In this document: piece after piece, positions 9,370 through 19,394 of the stretch
How the letters are laid out: the number at the start of each line of letters is the position of its first letter
How positions within the stretch are numbered: the first letter of the stretch is position 1
Origin: Rikenella microfusus
Lineage (GTDB): Bacteria; Bacteroidota; Bacteroidia; Bacteroidales; Tenuifilaceae
Assembly: GCA_020722565.1 (NCBI GenBank)
Contig: DYKO01000002.1
Coordinates: forward strand, 146,725-210,724
Direction of reading: 5' to 3'
Length of the DNA stretch: 64,000 nt
Program-made: the position numbers and the translations under genes
The notes under the pieces: generated by a model
The model's input: only the letters and a program-made list of their open reading frames with translations
What the model was told of the DNA's origin: nothing
The model's database searches: none

Positions 9370-11751
9370 TTAGTTGGGATTGGAAGTCAGAACCTCAAAA
9401 TAATTTGGCTTAAGTTGAAGTTTAACAATTTTATCCGATACGGATAATTTAGAGCCAAACTGAGGATAAAACTTCATATCATTCAAATAATCAGGTATTT
9501 GTATGTTTACCTTTTGCTCAGTGGTTGACTTGTTAAATACAACTATAACCGCATTATCAAAGTATTTACGAAGGTAAACATACAATTTATCGTTTGCCAG
9601 GAGTGTGTGGAAATGACCATATATTAGGGCAAGGTTACTGCGACGGAGGTTTACAAGTTGGGTAACCGTTTTAAGTGTTTGCTGCTCGGCCTGGGTTAGG
9701 CTGTCAAACCTCATCATTCGGCGGTTATCGGGATCGTTGCCGCCGGGCATGCCAAACTCATCGCCATAGTAAATAGTGGGAACACCCGGGATGGTAAGGT
9801 TGAATGCATTAAGCATGCAGAGCTTGGCGTAGGCCGAGCTATCGCCCACTCCTATGTCACGGGTCCATCCGGCTTTTTTGGCATCCTCATCGAACCTGAG
9901 AGAGCCACCGGCATAGGATATAAAACGGCCCCTATCCTGATTTCCAGAAATATACCCCATCAAATTTACCCAGCCAAAGTAGCTAAAGGTTTGGTGCAAC
10001 GCACCATCGAGCTTGCTGAAGGGGTAGTCGGGACGGGCAAAAGCGGCAACAGAAGCATCGTAAATGTTAAAATCGAACTGGGCATCGAGCATGCCGCTGC
10101 TTATGTAGCTGGAAATAAGTTCGAAGCTGCCGTAGGTTTCGCCAATTTGGTAGACCGATTTGTTTGGAATGGAAAGTTTAATCTTTTGGGTTAACCTTCG
10201 CCAGAAGTTTTCGTGTATGTGCTTGGTGGCATCGTGGCGGAAACCATCGAGATCGAAATGGGTTACCCAGAACAATGCCGAATCGGTCATGGGCTCGTAC
10301 ACCTCGGGCCGTTCAAGGTCGAGGGTAGGAAGAAAGGTATCGAACCATGTGGTCAAACGGTACTCATCCCACCGTTCGGTGTTAAGCGAACCATCGGGCA
10401 GGTATAGCGAGGTTGCCCATTCGGGATGCTCGCGGTACAACGGATGCTCCTGATGAACGTGGTTGGCCACGTAATCGAGGATTACGTTCATGTTACGATT
10501 ATGGGCCTCCCGAATAAGTTCGTTTAGCTCCTGCTCGGTTCCAAACCTGAAATCAACTTTGGATAATGAAACTGGCCAGTAGCCATGATACCCTGAGAAT
10601 TTGGTTCGGGGATTAGGGTACAGCCCCCAGGCTCCAAGGGGATTCTGAGTAATTGGTGAGAGCCATATAGTATTGATTCCCAATTCATTGAAATATCCAT
10701 CCTTGATCTTTTGTGTAACTCCTTTTAGATCGCCACCGTAGTAGTTAGCTTTAGGGTGGATTTCAGGGTCATCAACTTTTTTATCATTATTCGGATTGCC
10801 ATTGTTGAAACGATCGATCATGAGGAAATACATGACCTGAGCATGCTTATCGTAACGGTTAAGCTGAGAGGGCTGCGTAACAGCCCTATTCTTCTCAAGT
10901 GGTAAAAGCAAGTTATTGCTTTCGCCATGCTGATTGTAAGCCCACACCCTAATATAGGAACGTTTTAAGTTTACGGCATTACCAGGAATAGAAATTTTGA
11001 GCCTATCTCCCACCCATTCCAGAAATTTATGATCAAGCAAATAGTTATTCCATAGTACAATAGTATTATCAATATCACCTATTGCTTTAATATAAATATT
11101 ATTTTCCTTTACCTCATCAACCACCAGCATAGGTGGCAAACTGGAATCTGTATTACCCACCACCAGCACAGAATTGTAGCCCCCCATACCGTTATCTTCA
11201 AATACGGGATTTGCAGGGTCGAGCATCCATTTGCCATCTATAACTACTTGATAGTGATATTTTCCGGGATTTAGCAGTAAGGTGGTTTTGTAAACCTTGC
11301 CATCGAAGGTGAGATTGGTAGCAGCAGGATTCCAATCGTTGATTTGACCCGCTATTTGAATGTGGGAAACTTTCTGGCCCTTGGGGTCAAAGGTGAAGGT
11401 TATAGGAAGCTTACGGTTCTTACGAACCACAAGGGTAAAACCTGAGCCCTTAGCCCATACCTTTATAGTGGTTAAAGGGGGAAGCATCTGGTTATTGGTG
11501 ATAAGCGTGAGAAATCGCTTATCGTCAGAAATTATATGGGTAAAATTTTTTGGAACGTTAACTGAATCTACAAGCAATGGGTCGAGAAAATAATCGGTAA
11601 GGTAAACAACAGTGCTATCACCTGCCAGCTGAACCACCGAAAAAGGGTTATTCAGAACGGGGTCATCGGTGGTATAACTTAACTGTTGCCCTTTTTGACA
11701 AGATATTAGCAAAAAGGTTGCAGTAATCAATGCTAATAATCTGCTAAACAT
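9370..11751 (-). CDS. GH13 alpha-amylase-family lipoprotein with CBM48-like domain
   Basis: Predicted surface or periplasmic alpha-glucan hydrolase. The 793 residues begin with a lipoprotein signal (LLISC, Cys18), followed by an N-terminal beta region, a CBM48-like starch-binding domain (about 125-195, IAGQINDWNP) and a GH13 barrel from about 305 (FLMIDRFNNGNP). Catalytic residues by motif are nucleophile Asp507 (GFRHDATK), acid/base Glu538 (QIGETYG) and transition-state Asp606 (GNQDRGRF). The usual His before that last Asp is Gln here. The gene starts 20 bases after the SusA-like gene, so they form an operon. No susC/susD pair is in the window. Exact linkage specificity unknown. Confidence 0.9.
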   Translation of the reverse strand: MFSRLLALITATFLLISCQKGQQLSYTTDDPVLNNPFSVVQLAGDSTVVYLTDYFLDPLLVDSVNVPKNFTHIISDDKRFLTLITNNQMLPPLTTIKVWAKGSGFTLVVRKNRKLPITFTFDPKGQKVSHIQIAGQINDWNPAATNLTFDGKVYKTTLLLNPGKYHYQVVIDGKWMLDPANPVFEDNGMGGYNSVLVVGNTDSSLPPMLVVDEVKENNIYIKAIGDIDNTIVLWNNYLLDHKFLEWVGDRLKISIPGNAVNLKRSYIRVWAYNQHGESNNLLLPLEKNRAVTQPSQLNRYDKHAQVMYFLMIDRFNNGNPNNDKKVDDPEIHPKANYYGGDLKGVTQKIKDGYFNELGINTIWLSPITQNPLGAWGLYPNPRTKFSGYHGYWPVSLSKVDFRFGTEQELNELIREAHNRNMNVILDYVANHVHQEHPLYREHPEWATSLYLPDGSLNTERWDEYRLTTWFDTFLPTLDLERPEVYEPMTDSALFWVTHFDLDGFRHDATKHIHENFWRRLTQKIKLSIPNKSVYQIGETYGSFELISSYISSGMLDAQFDFNIYDASVAAFARPDYPFSKLDGALHQTFSYFGWVNLMGYISGNQDRGRFISYAGGSLRFDEDAKKAGWTRDIGVGDSSAYAKLCMLNAFNLTIPGVPTIYYGDEFGMPGGNDPDNRRMMRFDSLTQAEQQTLKTVTQLVNLRRSNLALIYGHFHTLLANDKLYVYLRKYFDNAVIVVFNKSTTEQKVNIQIPDYLNDMKFYPQFGSKLSVSDKIVKLQLKPNYFEVLTSNPN

Positions 11752-11771
11752 ATCAATATAAATTTAACTAT

Positions 11772-13622
11772 TTATTTCAGTTCAATAATCATAGCGGAAC
11801 GGGGTGAAAGCTGAATGCGCTTAAGGTCATCAATTTTTTTACCTGTGATTATATCGATACCTTCGGATTTGCCCGATAAAAACTCGTTGAAGCGATTGGT
11901 ATCGAGCAGCCTGGGTTGGTAGCCGTTATGCAGGATAACCATTATGGTTTGTTCGTTATTGTGGCGGAAGTAAACGTAAACCTCATTTTCAGGGATAAAT
12001 TGGGTTAGCTTACCATTATGTATGGCTGTTGCGGTTCTGCGCCAGTTCAGGATGGTTGACATGTAGTTCCAGATTTCGTTCTGCTTTTTGGTTCTTCCCT
12101 CGGAGGTAAAGGCCGATTTGGTATCGGATGGCCATCCCCCGGGAAAATCGCGGCGTATATCGCCATGCCCCTTGGCATCGTCGCCGGGTAATAGAATTTC
12201 TGTGCCATAATAAATCTGGAGAATTCCACGGGTAGTAAGTAAAAACGCCATGGCTAGCTTAAGGCGTCCCAATGCCTGAGATGAATCGCGCTGGAAGCGG
12301 CCAATATCGTGGTTGTCGGCAAAAATGAGAAGTTTATCGGGGTTGGGGTAAATAAAATCGTGAGCAAGAATCTCGTAGAGACGTGCCAGGCCGGTATCCC
12401 ATCCATCTGCCTCGTCAAAAGCTTTATGCATGGCGAACATAAGGGGAAAATCCATCACAATGTCGAGGTTAGAGTTGTAACCGTCGCAGTTTGGGGCATC
12501 CTTTTGCCAGTAGGCGACCCAGGCAGGATAATTAACCCAGGTTTCTCCAACAATGCTGAAATTGGGATACTCATTCAAAACAGACGCACACCATCGCGAC
12601 ATGAAATGTTTATCGCAATAGGGATGGGTATCCATTCGGATGCCATCCAAGCCTGCAAATTCAATCCACCAGATGCTGTTTTGAATTAGATAGGTTGCCA
12701 GGTAGGGATTTCGTTGGTTCAAATCGGGCATATGACCATCGAACCAGCCATCAGCCATTAAGCTGCTATCGGCTATTGAGGCATGAGGATCAAAGGTTGT
12801 AGGTATTCGATAGTTTGTTCGTTTATTGTTGGGATATAGGTTAAACCAGCTATTCATGGGAACATCCTTCATCCAGATATGTTCATTACCGCAATGGTTA
12901 AAAACCATGTCCTTGATCACCTTTAGCCCTTTTGCATGGGCTTGTTCGATGAAGTTACGGTAGAGGTTGTTGGTTCCCAAACGTGGGTCAACCCTATAAA
13001 AATCGGTAATGGCATAACCATGATACGACCATGATGGTTGGTTGCTCTCCAGCACGGGATTAAGCCAGAGGGCGGTAACGCCCAATTTATTGAAGTAATC
13101 GAGATGGTTTAAAATACCCTGAATATCGCCACCATGGCGAGCATAGGGTTCATTTCGGTCAACCCTATCGGAGTAACCCTTAACAACATCGTTTTCGGGG
13201 TTGCCATTTGAAAATCTATCGGGATAAACCAGATAAACCACATCAGAATTATCGAAACCCTTACGATTTGCTGAGCCTGGCTGACGGGTTTTCAAATCGT
13301 AGGCGAAAGTAATCGGTTTCCCGTTAGGAAAGGTAAATAAAATGTCAACCATTCCGGGGTGAGCATCAGGCTTAATTAACAGATTAATAAAAAGATAGTT
13401 GGGATTATCAACCGTTTCGGTTCCCACCAGCTCCACATTGGGATAGCTAATGCTGACAGTAGCAGAAGCAATATTTTTGCCGTAAACCAAGAGTTGCAGG
13501 TTAGGGTTTTTCATGCCCACCCACCAGCAAGGAGGATCGATACGTTCTACCCTATTTTGAGCCATTCCGGTCAAAGATAGCATAAGGATAGGGAGCAATA
13601 AAGATAAGTGCTTTTTCGTCAT
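11772..13622 (-). CDS. Periplasmic GH13 neopullulanase/cyclomaltodextrinase, SusA-like
   Basis: Cleaves maltodextrins after import into the periplasm, by analogy with Bacteroides SusA. I take the ATG at 13622 (616 residues) because it gives a good signal peptide ending GMAQ; a TTG seven codons upstream does not improve it. An N-terminal cyclomaltodextrinase immunoglobulin-like domain (about 25-110) is followed by the barrel from about 125 (VYLVYPDRFSNGNP). Catalytic residues are Asp331 (GIRMDTHPY), Glu360 (IVGETW) and Asp439 (ADNHD). A C-terminal beta domain ends the protein. Length is nearly that of SusA. It is transcribed toward the GH13 lipoprotein gene. Confidence 0.92.
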   Translation of the reverse strand: MTKKHLSLLLPILMLSLTGMAQNRVERIDPPCWWVGMKNPNLQLLVYGKNIASATVSISYPNVELVGTETVDNPNYLFINLLIKPDAHPGMVDILFTFPNGKPITFAYDLKTRQPGSANRKGFDNSDVVYLVYPDRFSNGNPENDVVKGYSDRVDRNEPYARHGGDIQGILNHLDYFNKLGVTALWLNPVLESNQPSWSYHGYAITDFYRVDPRLGTNNLYRNFIEQAHAKGLKVIKDMVFNHCGNEHIWMKDVPMNSWFNLYPNNKRTNYRIPTTFDPHASIADSSLMADGWFDGHMPDLNQRNPYLATYLIQNSIWWIEFAGLDGIRMDTHPYCDKHFMSRWCASVLNEYPNFSIVGETWVNYPAWVAYWQKDAPNCDGYNSNLDIVMDFPLMFAMHKAFDEADGWDTGLARLYEILAHDFIYPNPDKLLIFADNHDIGRFQRDSSQALGRLKLAMAFLLTTRGILQIYYGTEILLPGDDAKGHGDIRRDFPGGWPSDTKSAFTSEGRTKKQNEIWNYMSTILNWRRTATAIHNGKLTQFIPENEVYVYFRHNNEQTIMVILHNGYQPRLLDTNRFNEFLSGKSEGIDIITGKKIDDLKRIQLSPRSAMIIELK

Positions 13623-13652
13623 AATTATCGGGTTTAAAATCAATTTTAAGCA

Positions 13653-13691
13653 TATAAAAAGGGCTGTCGAGGGTTAAACCGAACAGCCCTA
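13653..13691 (-). terminator. Terminator after fbaA
   Basis: AGGGCTGT pairs with ACAGCCCT, and TTTTTATA follows on the minus strand. It separates the fbaA end from the SusA-like start; strong readthrough is not expected, so the amylase pair probably has its own promoter, which I could not pinpoint. Confidence 0.75.
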
Positions 13692-13757
13692 AAACCAGTT
13701 CACAAATTAGCGCAGGCTAAGTTATTAAAGCACCAAAAGTTTATGTTCTTTAATGTT

Positions 13758-14822
13758 TTAACCACGACCAATTGCATTAAGATCAGCAAAGGCCTCTTTC
13801 AGTCGGGCAACAATTGACTCCTCTCCCTTACGAAGCCATACACGCGGATCGTAATACTTTTTGTTTGGCATATCCTCGCCCTCGGGGTTTCCAATTTGCC
13901 CCTGCAGGTAGCCCTTCTTAGCTTCGTAGTAGTTTTTAATTCCTTCCCAGAAAGCCCACTGCAAATCGGTATCGATGTTCATTTTAATAACACCGTAGCC
14001 TATAGCCTCAGTAATTTTTTCCTTTTCAGAACCGCTACCACCATGGAATACAAAATTCACTGGTTTATCGGATGTCCCAAATTTTTGTTTGATCAGTTCC
14101 TGTGAGTTCTTGAGAATGATGGGGTTAAGAACCACATTGCCTGGTTTGTAAACACCGTGAACATTCCCAAACGAAGCGGCGATAGTGAAGTTAGGACTAA
14201 CCCTCATAAGTTCCTCGTAGGCATAGGCAACCTCATGGGGTTGTGTGTAGAGCCTTGAGCTGTCAACTCCTGTGTTATCTACACCATCCTCCTCGCCACC
14301 GGTAACACCCAATTCTATCTCGAGGGTCATGCCCATTTTCGACATGCGCTCAAGGTAGCGTTTGCATATTTCGATATTATCATGGAGAGGCTCTTCAGAT
14401 AGATCGAGCATGTGCGAGCTGAACAAGGGTTTTCCGGTTTCACGGAAGTGCTTTTCACCGGCATCGAGCAAGCCGTCGATCCACGGTAGTAACTTTTTGG
14501 CGGCATGATCGGTGTGCAGCACAACGGGTACACCATAGGCTTGGGCAAGCAAATGAACATGCTTAGCACCACTTATTGCCCCCAAAATACTGGCTTGCTG
14601 GGCATCGTTGGGAAGCGATTTTCCGGCTATAAATGAAGCCCCGCTATTTGAGAATTGAATTATTACAGGAGAACCCAACTCACGAGCAGTTTCCAAAACT
14701 GCATTCATGGTATTGGTTCCTGTAACATTCACAGCAGGTAAGGCAAATTGCTCAGCTTTAGCGATAGCAAAAAGTTCACCCAATTCGTTCCCGGTAATTA
14801 CGCCTGGTTTAAATCGTTTCAT
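13758..14822 (-). CDS. fbaA: Class II fructose-bisphosphate aldolase
   Basis: Reversibly splits fructose-1,6-bisphosphate into glyceraldehyde-3-phosphate and dihydroxyacetone phosphate. The 354 residues match the FbaA subtype in length and motifs: catalytic Asp105 and zinc ligand His106 in HTDHAAKKLLPW, the Glu-rich loop ELGVTGGEEDGVDNT, and zinc/phosphate-binding NVHGVYKPG and FHGGSGSEKE. It lies 43 bases after the maltose phosphorylase gene on the same strand, ending the sugar operon and linking phosphorolysis to glycolysis. A -7-like element in the gap could also give it separate expression. Confidence 0.96.
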   Translation of the reverse strand: MKRFKPGVITGNELGELFAIAKAEQFALPAVNVTGTNTMNAVLETARELGSPVIIQFSNSGASFIAGKSLPNDAQQASILGAISGAKHVHLLAQAYGVPVVLHTDHAAKKLLPWIDGLLDAGEKHFRETGKPLFSSHMLDLSEEPLHDNIEICKRYLERMSKMGMTLEIELGVTGGEEDGVDNTGVDSSRLYTQPHEVAYAYEELMRVSPNFTIAASFGNVHGVYKPGNVVLNPIILKNSQELIKQKFGTSDKPVNFVFHGGSGSEKEKITEAIGYGVIKMNIDTDLQWAFWEGIKNYYEAKKGYLQGQIGNPEGEDMPNKKYYDPRVWLRKGEESIVARLKEAFADLNAIGRG

Positions 14823-14843
14823 ATGATTAAAATTTTATCAACG

Positions 14844-14851
14844 CAAAGTTA
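14844..14851 (-). promoter_or_regulatory. Possible internal -7 element for fbaA
   Basis: The minus strand reads TAACTTTG, an exact TAnnTTTG, 21 bases before the fbaA start. No good -33 element is seen, so it is weak evidence for an internal promoter in the operon. Confidence 0.4.
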
Positions 14852-14865
14852 AGATTTTATTCATG

Positions 14866-17190
14866 CTAAAAAACTTGTTTTTGAACGGGAACGCTTATTG
14901 AACTTGCAGTAGAAACTGTTTGCTCAACTCCATAAATTTTAATTGTAATTGATGGACCATCCTCGTTTTGTATAGTGATTTGAGCATTGGAAACCACAAT
15001 CTTTAGCACATTCTCACGGAACCAAACCTTAAAGCTGAACGATTTCCATTTATCAGGAATTAGAGGGTTGAAGTTAAGTATGTTATCTCTTACACGAATA
15101 CCACCGAATCCTTCAACAATCGAGATCCATGTCCCAGCCATACTGGTAATGTGTAAACCCTCCCTAACCTCATGGTTGTAATCGTCAAGATCGAGGCGAG
15201 CGGTACGTAGGTAAAGCTCATAGGCTTTATCGACAATACCAATACGCGATGCCAGCACGCTGTGCACACAAGGCGAAAGTGATGACTCATGAACGGTGCG
15301 GGCCTCATAGAACTCGTAATTGCGTTTGATGGTATCGGAATCGAATCTGTCTTCAAGGAAGTAAAGTCCCTGAAGCACATCGGCCTGTTTAATAAAGCAG
15401 GAACGAAGAATGCGGTCCCAGCTCCATTTCTGATTCAATGGGCGTTCCTTTGGATCGAGGTCCTTAACCAGAATTTGATCCTTATCCATATAGCCCTCCT
15501 GTTGCAGGAATATACCCAACTTATTGTCAACAGGGAAGAACATGTTAGCACGAATTTCGCGCCATTTGGCTATTTCCTTTGCCTCGTCGAAATTAATAGA
15601 CTTAACCATTTCGGAAAACTTTGCCGGATTGGAAGATTTAACGTACATGGCAACCTCTTCGGCATACTCCATGCACCAGCAGGCAATGGTATTGGTGTAC
15701 CAGTTGTTATTAACATTGTTTTCATATTCGTTGGGACCGGTTACGCCAAGCATGACGTATTTCCCTTTTTCCTGCGAGAAGTTAATGCGTTGAGCCCAAA
15801 AACGAGCAATCCCAATAAGAACCTCAAGTCCAAAGTTTACCAGGTAACTTTTATCGCCGGTATAACGAACATAGTTGTAAATTGCAAAAGCAATTGCTCC
15901 ATTACGGTGAATTTCCTCAAAGGTGATTTCCCACTCATTGTGACACTCCTCGCCATTCATGGTAACCATAGGGTAAAGAGCAGCACCATTTGAGAAACCG
16001 AGTTTTTGGGCATTCTCAATGGCCTTATCGAGTTGCTTATAACGGTATAAGAGGAGCTGTCGTGCAACCTTCTGACCGTGGGTTACCATGTAGAAGGGTA
16101 AACAGTATGCTTCTGTATCCCAGTAAGTAGAACCACCATATTTTTCACCGGTGAATCCTTTAGGACCAATGTTCAAACGCTCATCCTTTCCGGTGTAGGT
16201 TTGGCTAAGTTGGAAAATATTGAAACGGATACCCTGTTGTGCAGCAATATCTCCCTCGATAGTGATATCGCTATGCCTCCATATCTCGGTCCATGCAATG
16301 CGCTGCTCGTCGAGCATTTTGTTGAAGCCCTTTGAAATGGCAGTTTCAATCAACTTTTCAAGTGCCTTAGGAAAAGTTCCCTTTTCATGGTTCAAACTCG
16401 AAATGACAGCAGCATACTTATACAGAGTAACCTCATCGCCAGCGGTGGCATCAACAGTAAACCTGTTATCAACAAACATTGCAGATGTATTAACCTGGGG
16501 TTGAAGTATCTGCTGTTTGCCGTTCATGTATAAGAAACTGCGCATGGCGTGCCCCACATGGAAGTCGAGTTTTTTGGTACGGCTAACTATGTAGCTAAAT
16601 ATGGGTGTGCCCTTAATGTCAACTACCTCCCAAAACTTCTCGCCGTAATTGGAATCCTCATTGTGCACATCGGCATCGAGGTAGGGACGGAGCTCAATGG
16701 TGGCATTGGCATTGAGTGGTTTAACCGAGTAACGAATGGCACCGAGTTCGGTATCAACCATACTCAGGAAACGGGTAGATTGAACAGCAACCTTTACGCC
16801 GTTTTCCATTTCGGCAATAAAAGAACGTTCCAGATAACCCTCCTTCATGTTGAGTACCCTTCTGAAATCCTGCACTTTGCACTTTGCTAAATCGAGTTCC
16901 ATGCCGTTAACCAACACATCAATTCCAATCCAGTTGGTAGAGTTGATTACTTTTGCAAAGTACTCAGGGTAACCATTTTTCCACCATCCTACACGGGTTT
17001 TATCGGGATAGAATACACCACCGATGTAACTTCCCTGAAGCGTGCTACCTGAGAACTTTTCCTCAAAATTGGCACGCTGTCCCATTGCACCATTACCTAT
17101 GCTAAAAATACTTTCAGAAGCACGGGTGTTTTCGGGAACAAATCCCTCCTCAATGATGCACCACTCGTCGTGTTTAAGATAAGGGTTCAT
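14866..17190 (-). CDS. GH65 maltose phosphorylase
   Basis: GH65 phosphorylases invert the linkage: maltose plus phosphate gives glucose and beta-glucose-1-phosphate. The 774-residue protein has the GH65 N-terminal beta-sandwich (to about 270), linker helices, an (alpha/alpha)6 barrel with YWDTEAYCLPFY (about 356-367) and the general acid Glu488 in GPNEYENNVNNNWYTN, and a C-terminal beta domain. NNVNNNWYTN resembles maltose phosphorylases. Kojibiose or trehalose phosphorylase is the alternative, but the neighbouring amylase genes favour maltose. No signal peptide, so cytoplasmic. pgmB lies 10 bases upstream and uses its product directly. Confidence 0.9.
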   Translation of the reverse strand: MNPYLKHDEWCIIEEGFVPENTRASESIFSIGNGAMGQRANFEEKFSGSTLQGSYIGGVFYPDKTRVGWWKNGYPEYFAKVINSTNWIGIDVLVNGMELDLAKCKVQDFRRVLNMKEGYLERSFIAEMENGVKVAVQSTRFLSMVDTELGAIRYSVKPLNANATIELRPYLDADVHNEDSNYGEKFWEVVDIKGTPIFSYIVSRTKKLDFHVGHAMRSFLYMNGKQQILQPQVNTSAMFVDNRFTVDATAGDEVTLYKYAAVISSLNHEKGTFPKALEKLIETAISKGFNKMLDEQRIAWTEIWRHSDITIEGDIAAQQGIRFNIFQLSQTYTGKDERLNIGPKGFTGEKYGGSTYWDTEAYCLPFYMVTHGQKVARQLLLYRYKQLDKAIENAQKLGFSNGAALYPMVTMNGEECHNEWEITFEEIHRNGAIAFAIYNYVRYTGDKSYLVNFGLEVLIGIARFWAQRINFSQEKGKYVMLGVTGPNEYENNVNNNWYTNTIACWCMEYAEEVAMYVKSSNPAKFSEMVKSINFDEAKEIAKWREIRANMFFPVDNKLGIFLQQEGYMDKDQILVKDLDPKERPLNQKWSWDRILRSCFIKQADVLQGLYFLEDRFDSDTIKRNYEFYEARTVHESSLSPCVHSVLASRIGIVDKAYELYLRTARLDLDDYNHEVREGLHITSMAGTWISIVEGFGGIRVRDNILNFNPLIPDKWKSFSFKVWFRENVLKIVVSNAQITIQNEDGPSITIKIYGVEQTVSTASSISVPVQKQVF

Positions 17191-17200
17191 ATCGATATTT

Positions 17201-17863
17201 TTATTTATTGATAAATAGTTCCACTAACTTGTTATATGTAAAACCAATAAGATTTGGCACTACCACATTGGCACGAGATAGAATTTGAGGATTTCCTATA
17301 CCGACTGTTTGCATACCTGCATTAATGGCAGCTTCAATACCAGCTTCTGCATCCTCGAAAACTATGCAGTATTCAGCACTAATGTTCAAAGCCTTAGCTG
17401 CAGCAAGAAAGATATCTGGTGCTGGTTTGGCCACGGTAACAGAATTTCCATCGCAAATGGCATCAAAATGATTTTTTAAGCCGATGCGCTCGAGTATTAA
17501 TGGTGAATTTTTGCTGGCTGATCCCAAAGCAGTTTTAACTCCATTGGTCCTTAGCTTCTCAAGCAGCTCTTTGGCACCTGGAAGAATCTCTTCGGGTGTC
17601 ATTTTTTGGATATACTCCACATACCAGGCATTCTTTTTTGCTGCCATCTCTTCCATTTTATTGACGGGAAAAGTTAGGCCGCCTACCTCTAACAGTATTT
17701 CAAGCGAACGCATACGACTTACGCCTTTTAGACGCTCGTTATGTTGCTCAGTAAATTCAAAGCCCAATTCCTGAGCCAGGCGTTTCCAAGCCAGGTAGTG
17801 ATACTTTGCAGTATCGACCACTACCCCATCCAAATCGAAAATGCAAGCTTTTATTTGTTCCAT
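17201..17863 (-). CDS. pgmB: Beta-phosphoglucomutase
   Basis: Converts beta-glucose-1-phosphate to glucose-6-phosphate. The 220-residue HAD protein has nucleophile Asp10 and acid/base Asp12 in IFDLDGVVVDT, a helical cap with the substrate-specificity stretch LKGVSRMRSLE, motif II (LGSASKNSP) and the acidic motif IVFEDAEAGIEAA. The cap motif and its place between a sugar permease and a GH65 phosphorylase support beta-PGM over other HAD phosphatases. Gaps of 5 and 10 bases to its neighbours indicate one operon. Confidence 0.94.
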   Translation of the reverse strand: MEQIKACIFDLDGVVVDTAKYHYLAWKRLAQELGFEFTEQHNERLKGVSRMRSLEILLEVGGLTFPVNKMEEMAAKKNAWYVEYIQKMTPEEILPGAKELLEKLRTNGVKTALGSASKNSPLILERIGLKNHFDAICDGNSVTVAKPAPDIFLAAAKALNISAEYCIVFEDAEAGIEAAINAGMQTVGIGNPQILSRANVVVPNLIGFTYNKLVELFINK

Positions 17864-17868
17864 TTTTA

Positions 17869-19194
17869 CTATGCCTGTTTCTCTTTAACAAAAACAATGG
17901 CACTGGCCGATGCCACAAACATCGATAAACCCGCCAGTACAATCATATAAATAGCCTTTTCATGGAAAACAAACCTTAGAATGTTGCCCAACAGTAAACC
18001 ACTTACAATTTGAGGCACCACCACGGTAATATTGAAAATTCCCATGTAAACCCCCATACGTTCAGCGGGCAGCAAACGGGCTAAAATAGCATAAGGCATA
18101 GCAAGAATAGCAGCCCATGCAATCCCCACGCCAATCATGGAAAGAATTAAGGCATATTGGCTGGTAAAAAGGTATATTGATAGGTACCCCAAACCACCCA
18201 TTAAAAGCGACAATGAGTAGGTTTTAACCCTTCCAAAATGATTGGCAACCTTATCAAGGAAAATAGCAAATATTGCAGCAAAAACGCTGTATAATCCAAA
18301 AAGTACACCTACCCAGTTGGCAGCCTCATTATATTCAGGCGAAACTGAATCTTTTATTGCCGTACCCCATATATGTTGAGCTACGGCAGGTGTAGTATAT
18401 ACCCACATGGTAAACAGAGCAAACCAAGAAAAGAATTGGACAACGGAAAGTTTCCACATGATGTTTGGCACTGATGTCAGAGTTTGCCAAAAACTTTTTT
18501 TCTCATTAGAGCCATTATCTGCAGAGGGATTAAATATTTTAAACTCTTCCGGGTTATATTCTTTTGTTGTGAAAACAGTCCAAAGCACCGAAATTAAAAG
18601 TAGAGAGCCGCCTATATAAAACGACCAAATAACCGAAGGCGGTACGCTGCCCTCTGGGGCAGTATTTTTTACACCAATCCAGTTGGTCAAAACAAAAGGA
18701 AGAAATGATCCAATAACAGCACCAAGATTTATAAGAAGCGTTTGAACTGAGTAACCGGTATTGGTTTGCTCTTCGGGTGTCATATCGGCAACAAGTGAGC
18801 GGAATGGTTGAAAGGTTACATTAAATGAAGCATCCATTAAGGCAAGCATAATAGCACCAAATGCAACTGGGGGTATAATTGCTATTGCAATATGCGAGTT
18901 AGGCATAAAGAACATTCCCAAAGTAGCAGCAATTGCACCACCAAAAATAAATGGTTTACGTCGGCCCATTTTTGTCCAAGTCATATCGCTTGCTGCGCCA
19001 ACCCATGGTTGAATAATGAGTCCCATAATGGGTGCTACAAGCCAGAAATAAGAAAGGTGATGAAGATCGGCACCATAGTTTGACAATATGCGTGAAACAT
19101 TTGCATTTTGTAGAGCAAAACCTGCCTGAACCCCAAGAAATCCAAAGCTGAGGTTCCATATTTGCCAGAAGCTTAGTTTAGGTTTCTTCGACAT
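17869..19194 (-). CDS. MFS sugar permease (maltose/oligosaccharide type)
   Basis: An inner-membrane transporter of 441 residues with about 12 membrane helices. The motif GAASDMTWTKMGRRKPFI after helix 2 is the motif-A version found in glycoside permeases of the GPH/SLC45-like groups, and the charged N-terminus (MSKKPKLSFWQIWNLSFGFLG) fits that group. As the first gene of the permease-pgmB-maltose phosphorylase-fbaA operon it most likely brings in maltose or short maltodextrins by cation symport. Substrate is inferred from neighbours only. A -7-like element lies close to the start and a LacI-type palindrome about 200 bases upstream. Confidence 0.88.
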   Translation of the reverse strand: MSKKPKLSFWQIWNLSFGFLGVQAGFALQNANVSRILSNYGADLHHLSYFWLVAPIMGLIIQPWVGAASDMTWTKMGRRKPFIFGGAIAATLGMFFMPNSHIAIAIIPPVAFGAIMLALMDASFNVTFQPFRSLVADMTPEEQTNTGYSVQTLLINLGAVIGSFLPFVLTNWIGVKNTAPEGSVPPSVIWSFYIGGSLLLISVLWTVFTTKEYNPEEFKIFNPSADNGSNEKKSFWQTLTSVPNIMWKLSVVQFFSWFALFTMWVYTTPAVAQHIWGTAIKDSVSPEYNEAANWVGVLFGLYSVFAAIFAIFLDKVANHFGRVKTYSLSLLMGGLGYLSIYLFTSQYALILSMIGVGIAWAAILAMPYAILARLLPAERMGVYMGIFNITVVVPQIVSGLLLGNILRFVFHEKAIYMIVLAGLSMFVASASAIVFVKEKQA

Positions 19195-19219
19195 AATAAT
19201 TTTGGTTTTTAACGTTTTT

Positions 19220-19227
19220 CAAAAATA
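19220..19227 (-). promoter_or_regulatory. -7 element for the maltose permease operon
   Basis: The minus strand reads TATTTTTG, an exact TAnnTTTG, 25 bases before the permease start. The matching -33 element is poor, which would suit an activated promoter. Confidence 0.45.
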
Positions 19228-19394
19228 TGATAAAATAATGTTAAAAAATCATCAATAAAAAATCAGAACCCTTGTAATTTCAAAGGCTTTAAAGTGGAAG
19301 TGGCATTTCAAACGATTTCGAAAGGCCATTCAAAAAATTAAAAAAATACCTACCTCCAATTAAAAAAAAACGCTGTAAGGCCTATAAAACCTAA

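Noticed and set aside
15289-15993. A 234-codon plus-strand frame opposite the maltose phosphorylase gene
   Set aside because: It lies wholly inside a well-supported GH65 gene and shows no family motif.
19211-19216. AACGTT near the permease start as a second LacI-type site
   Set aside because: Flanks are plain A/T runs without the operator's symmetric bases.
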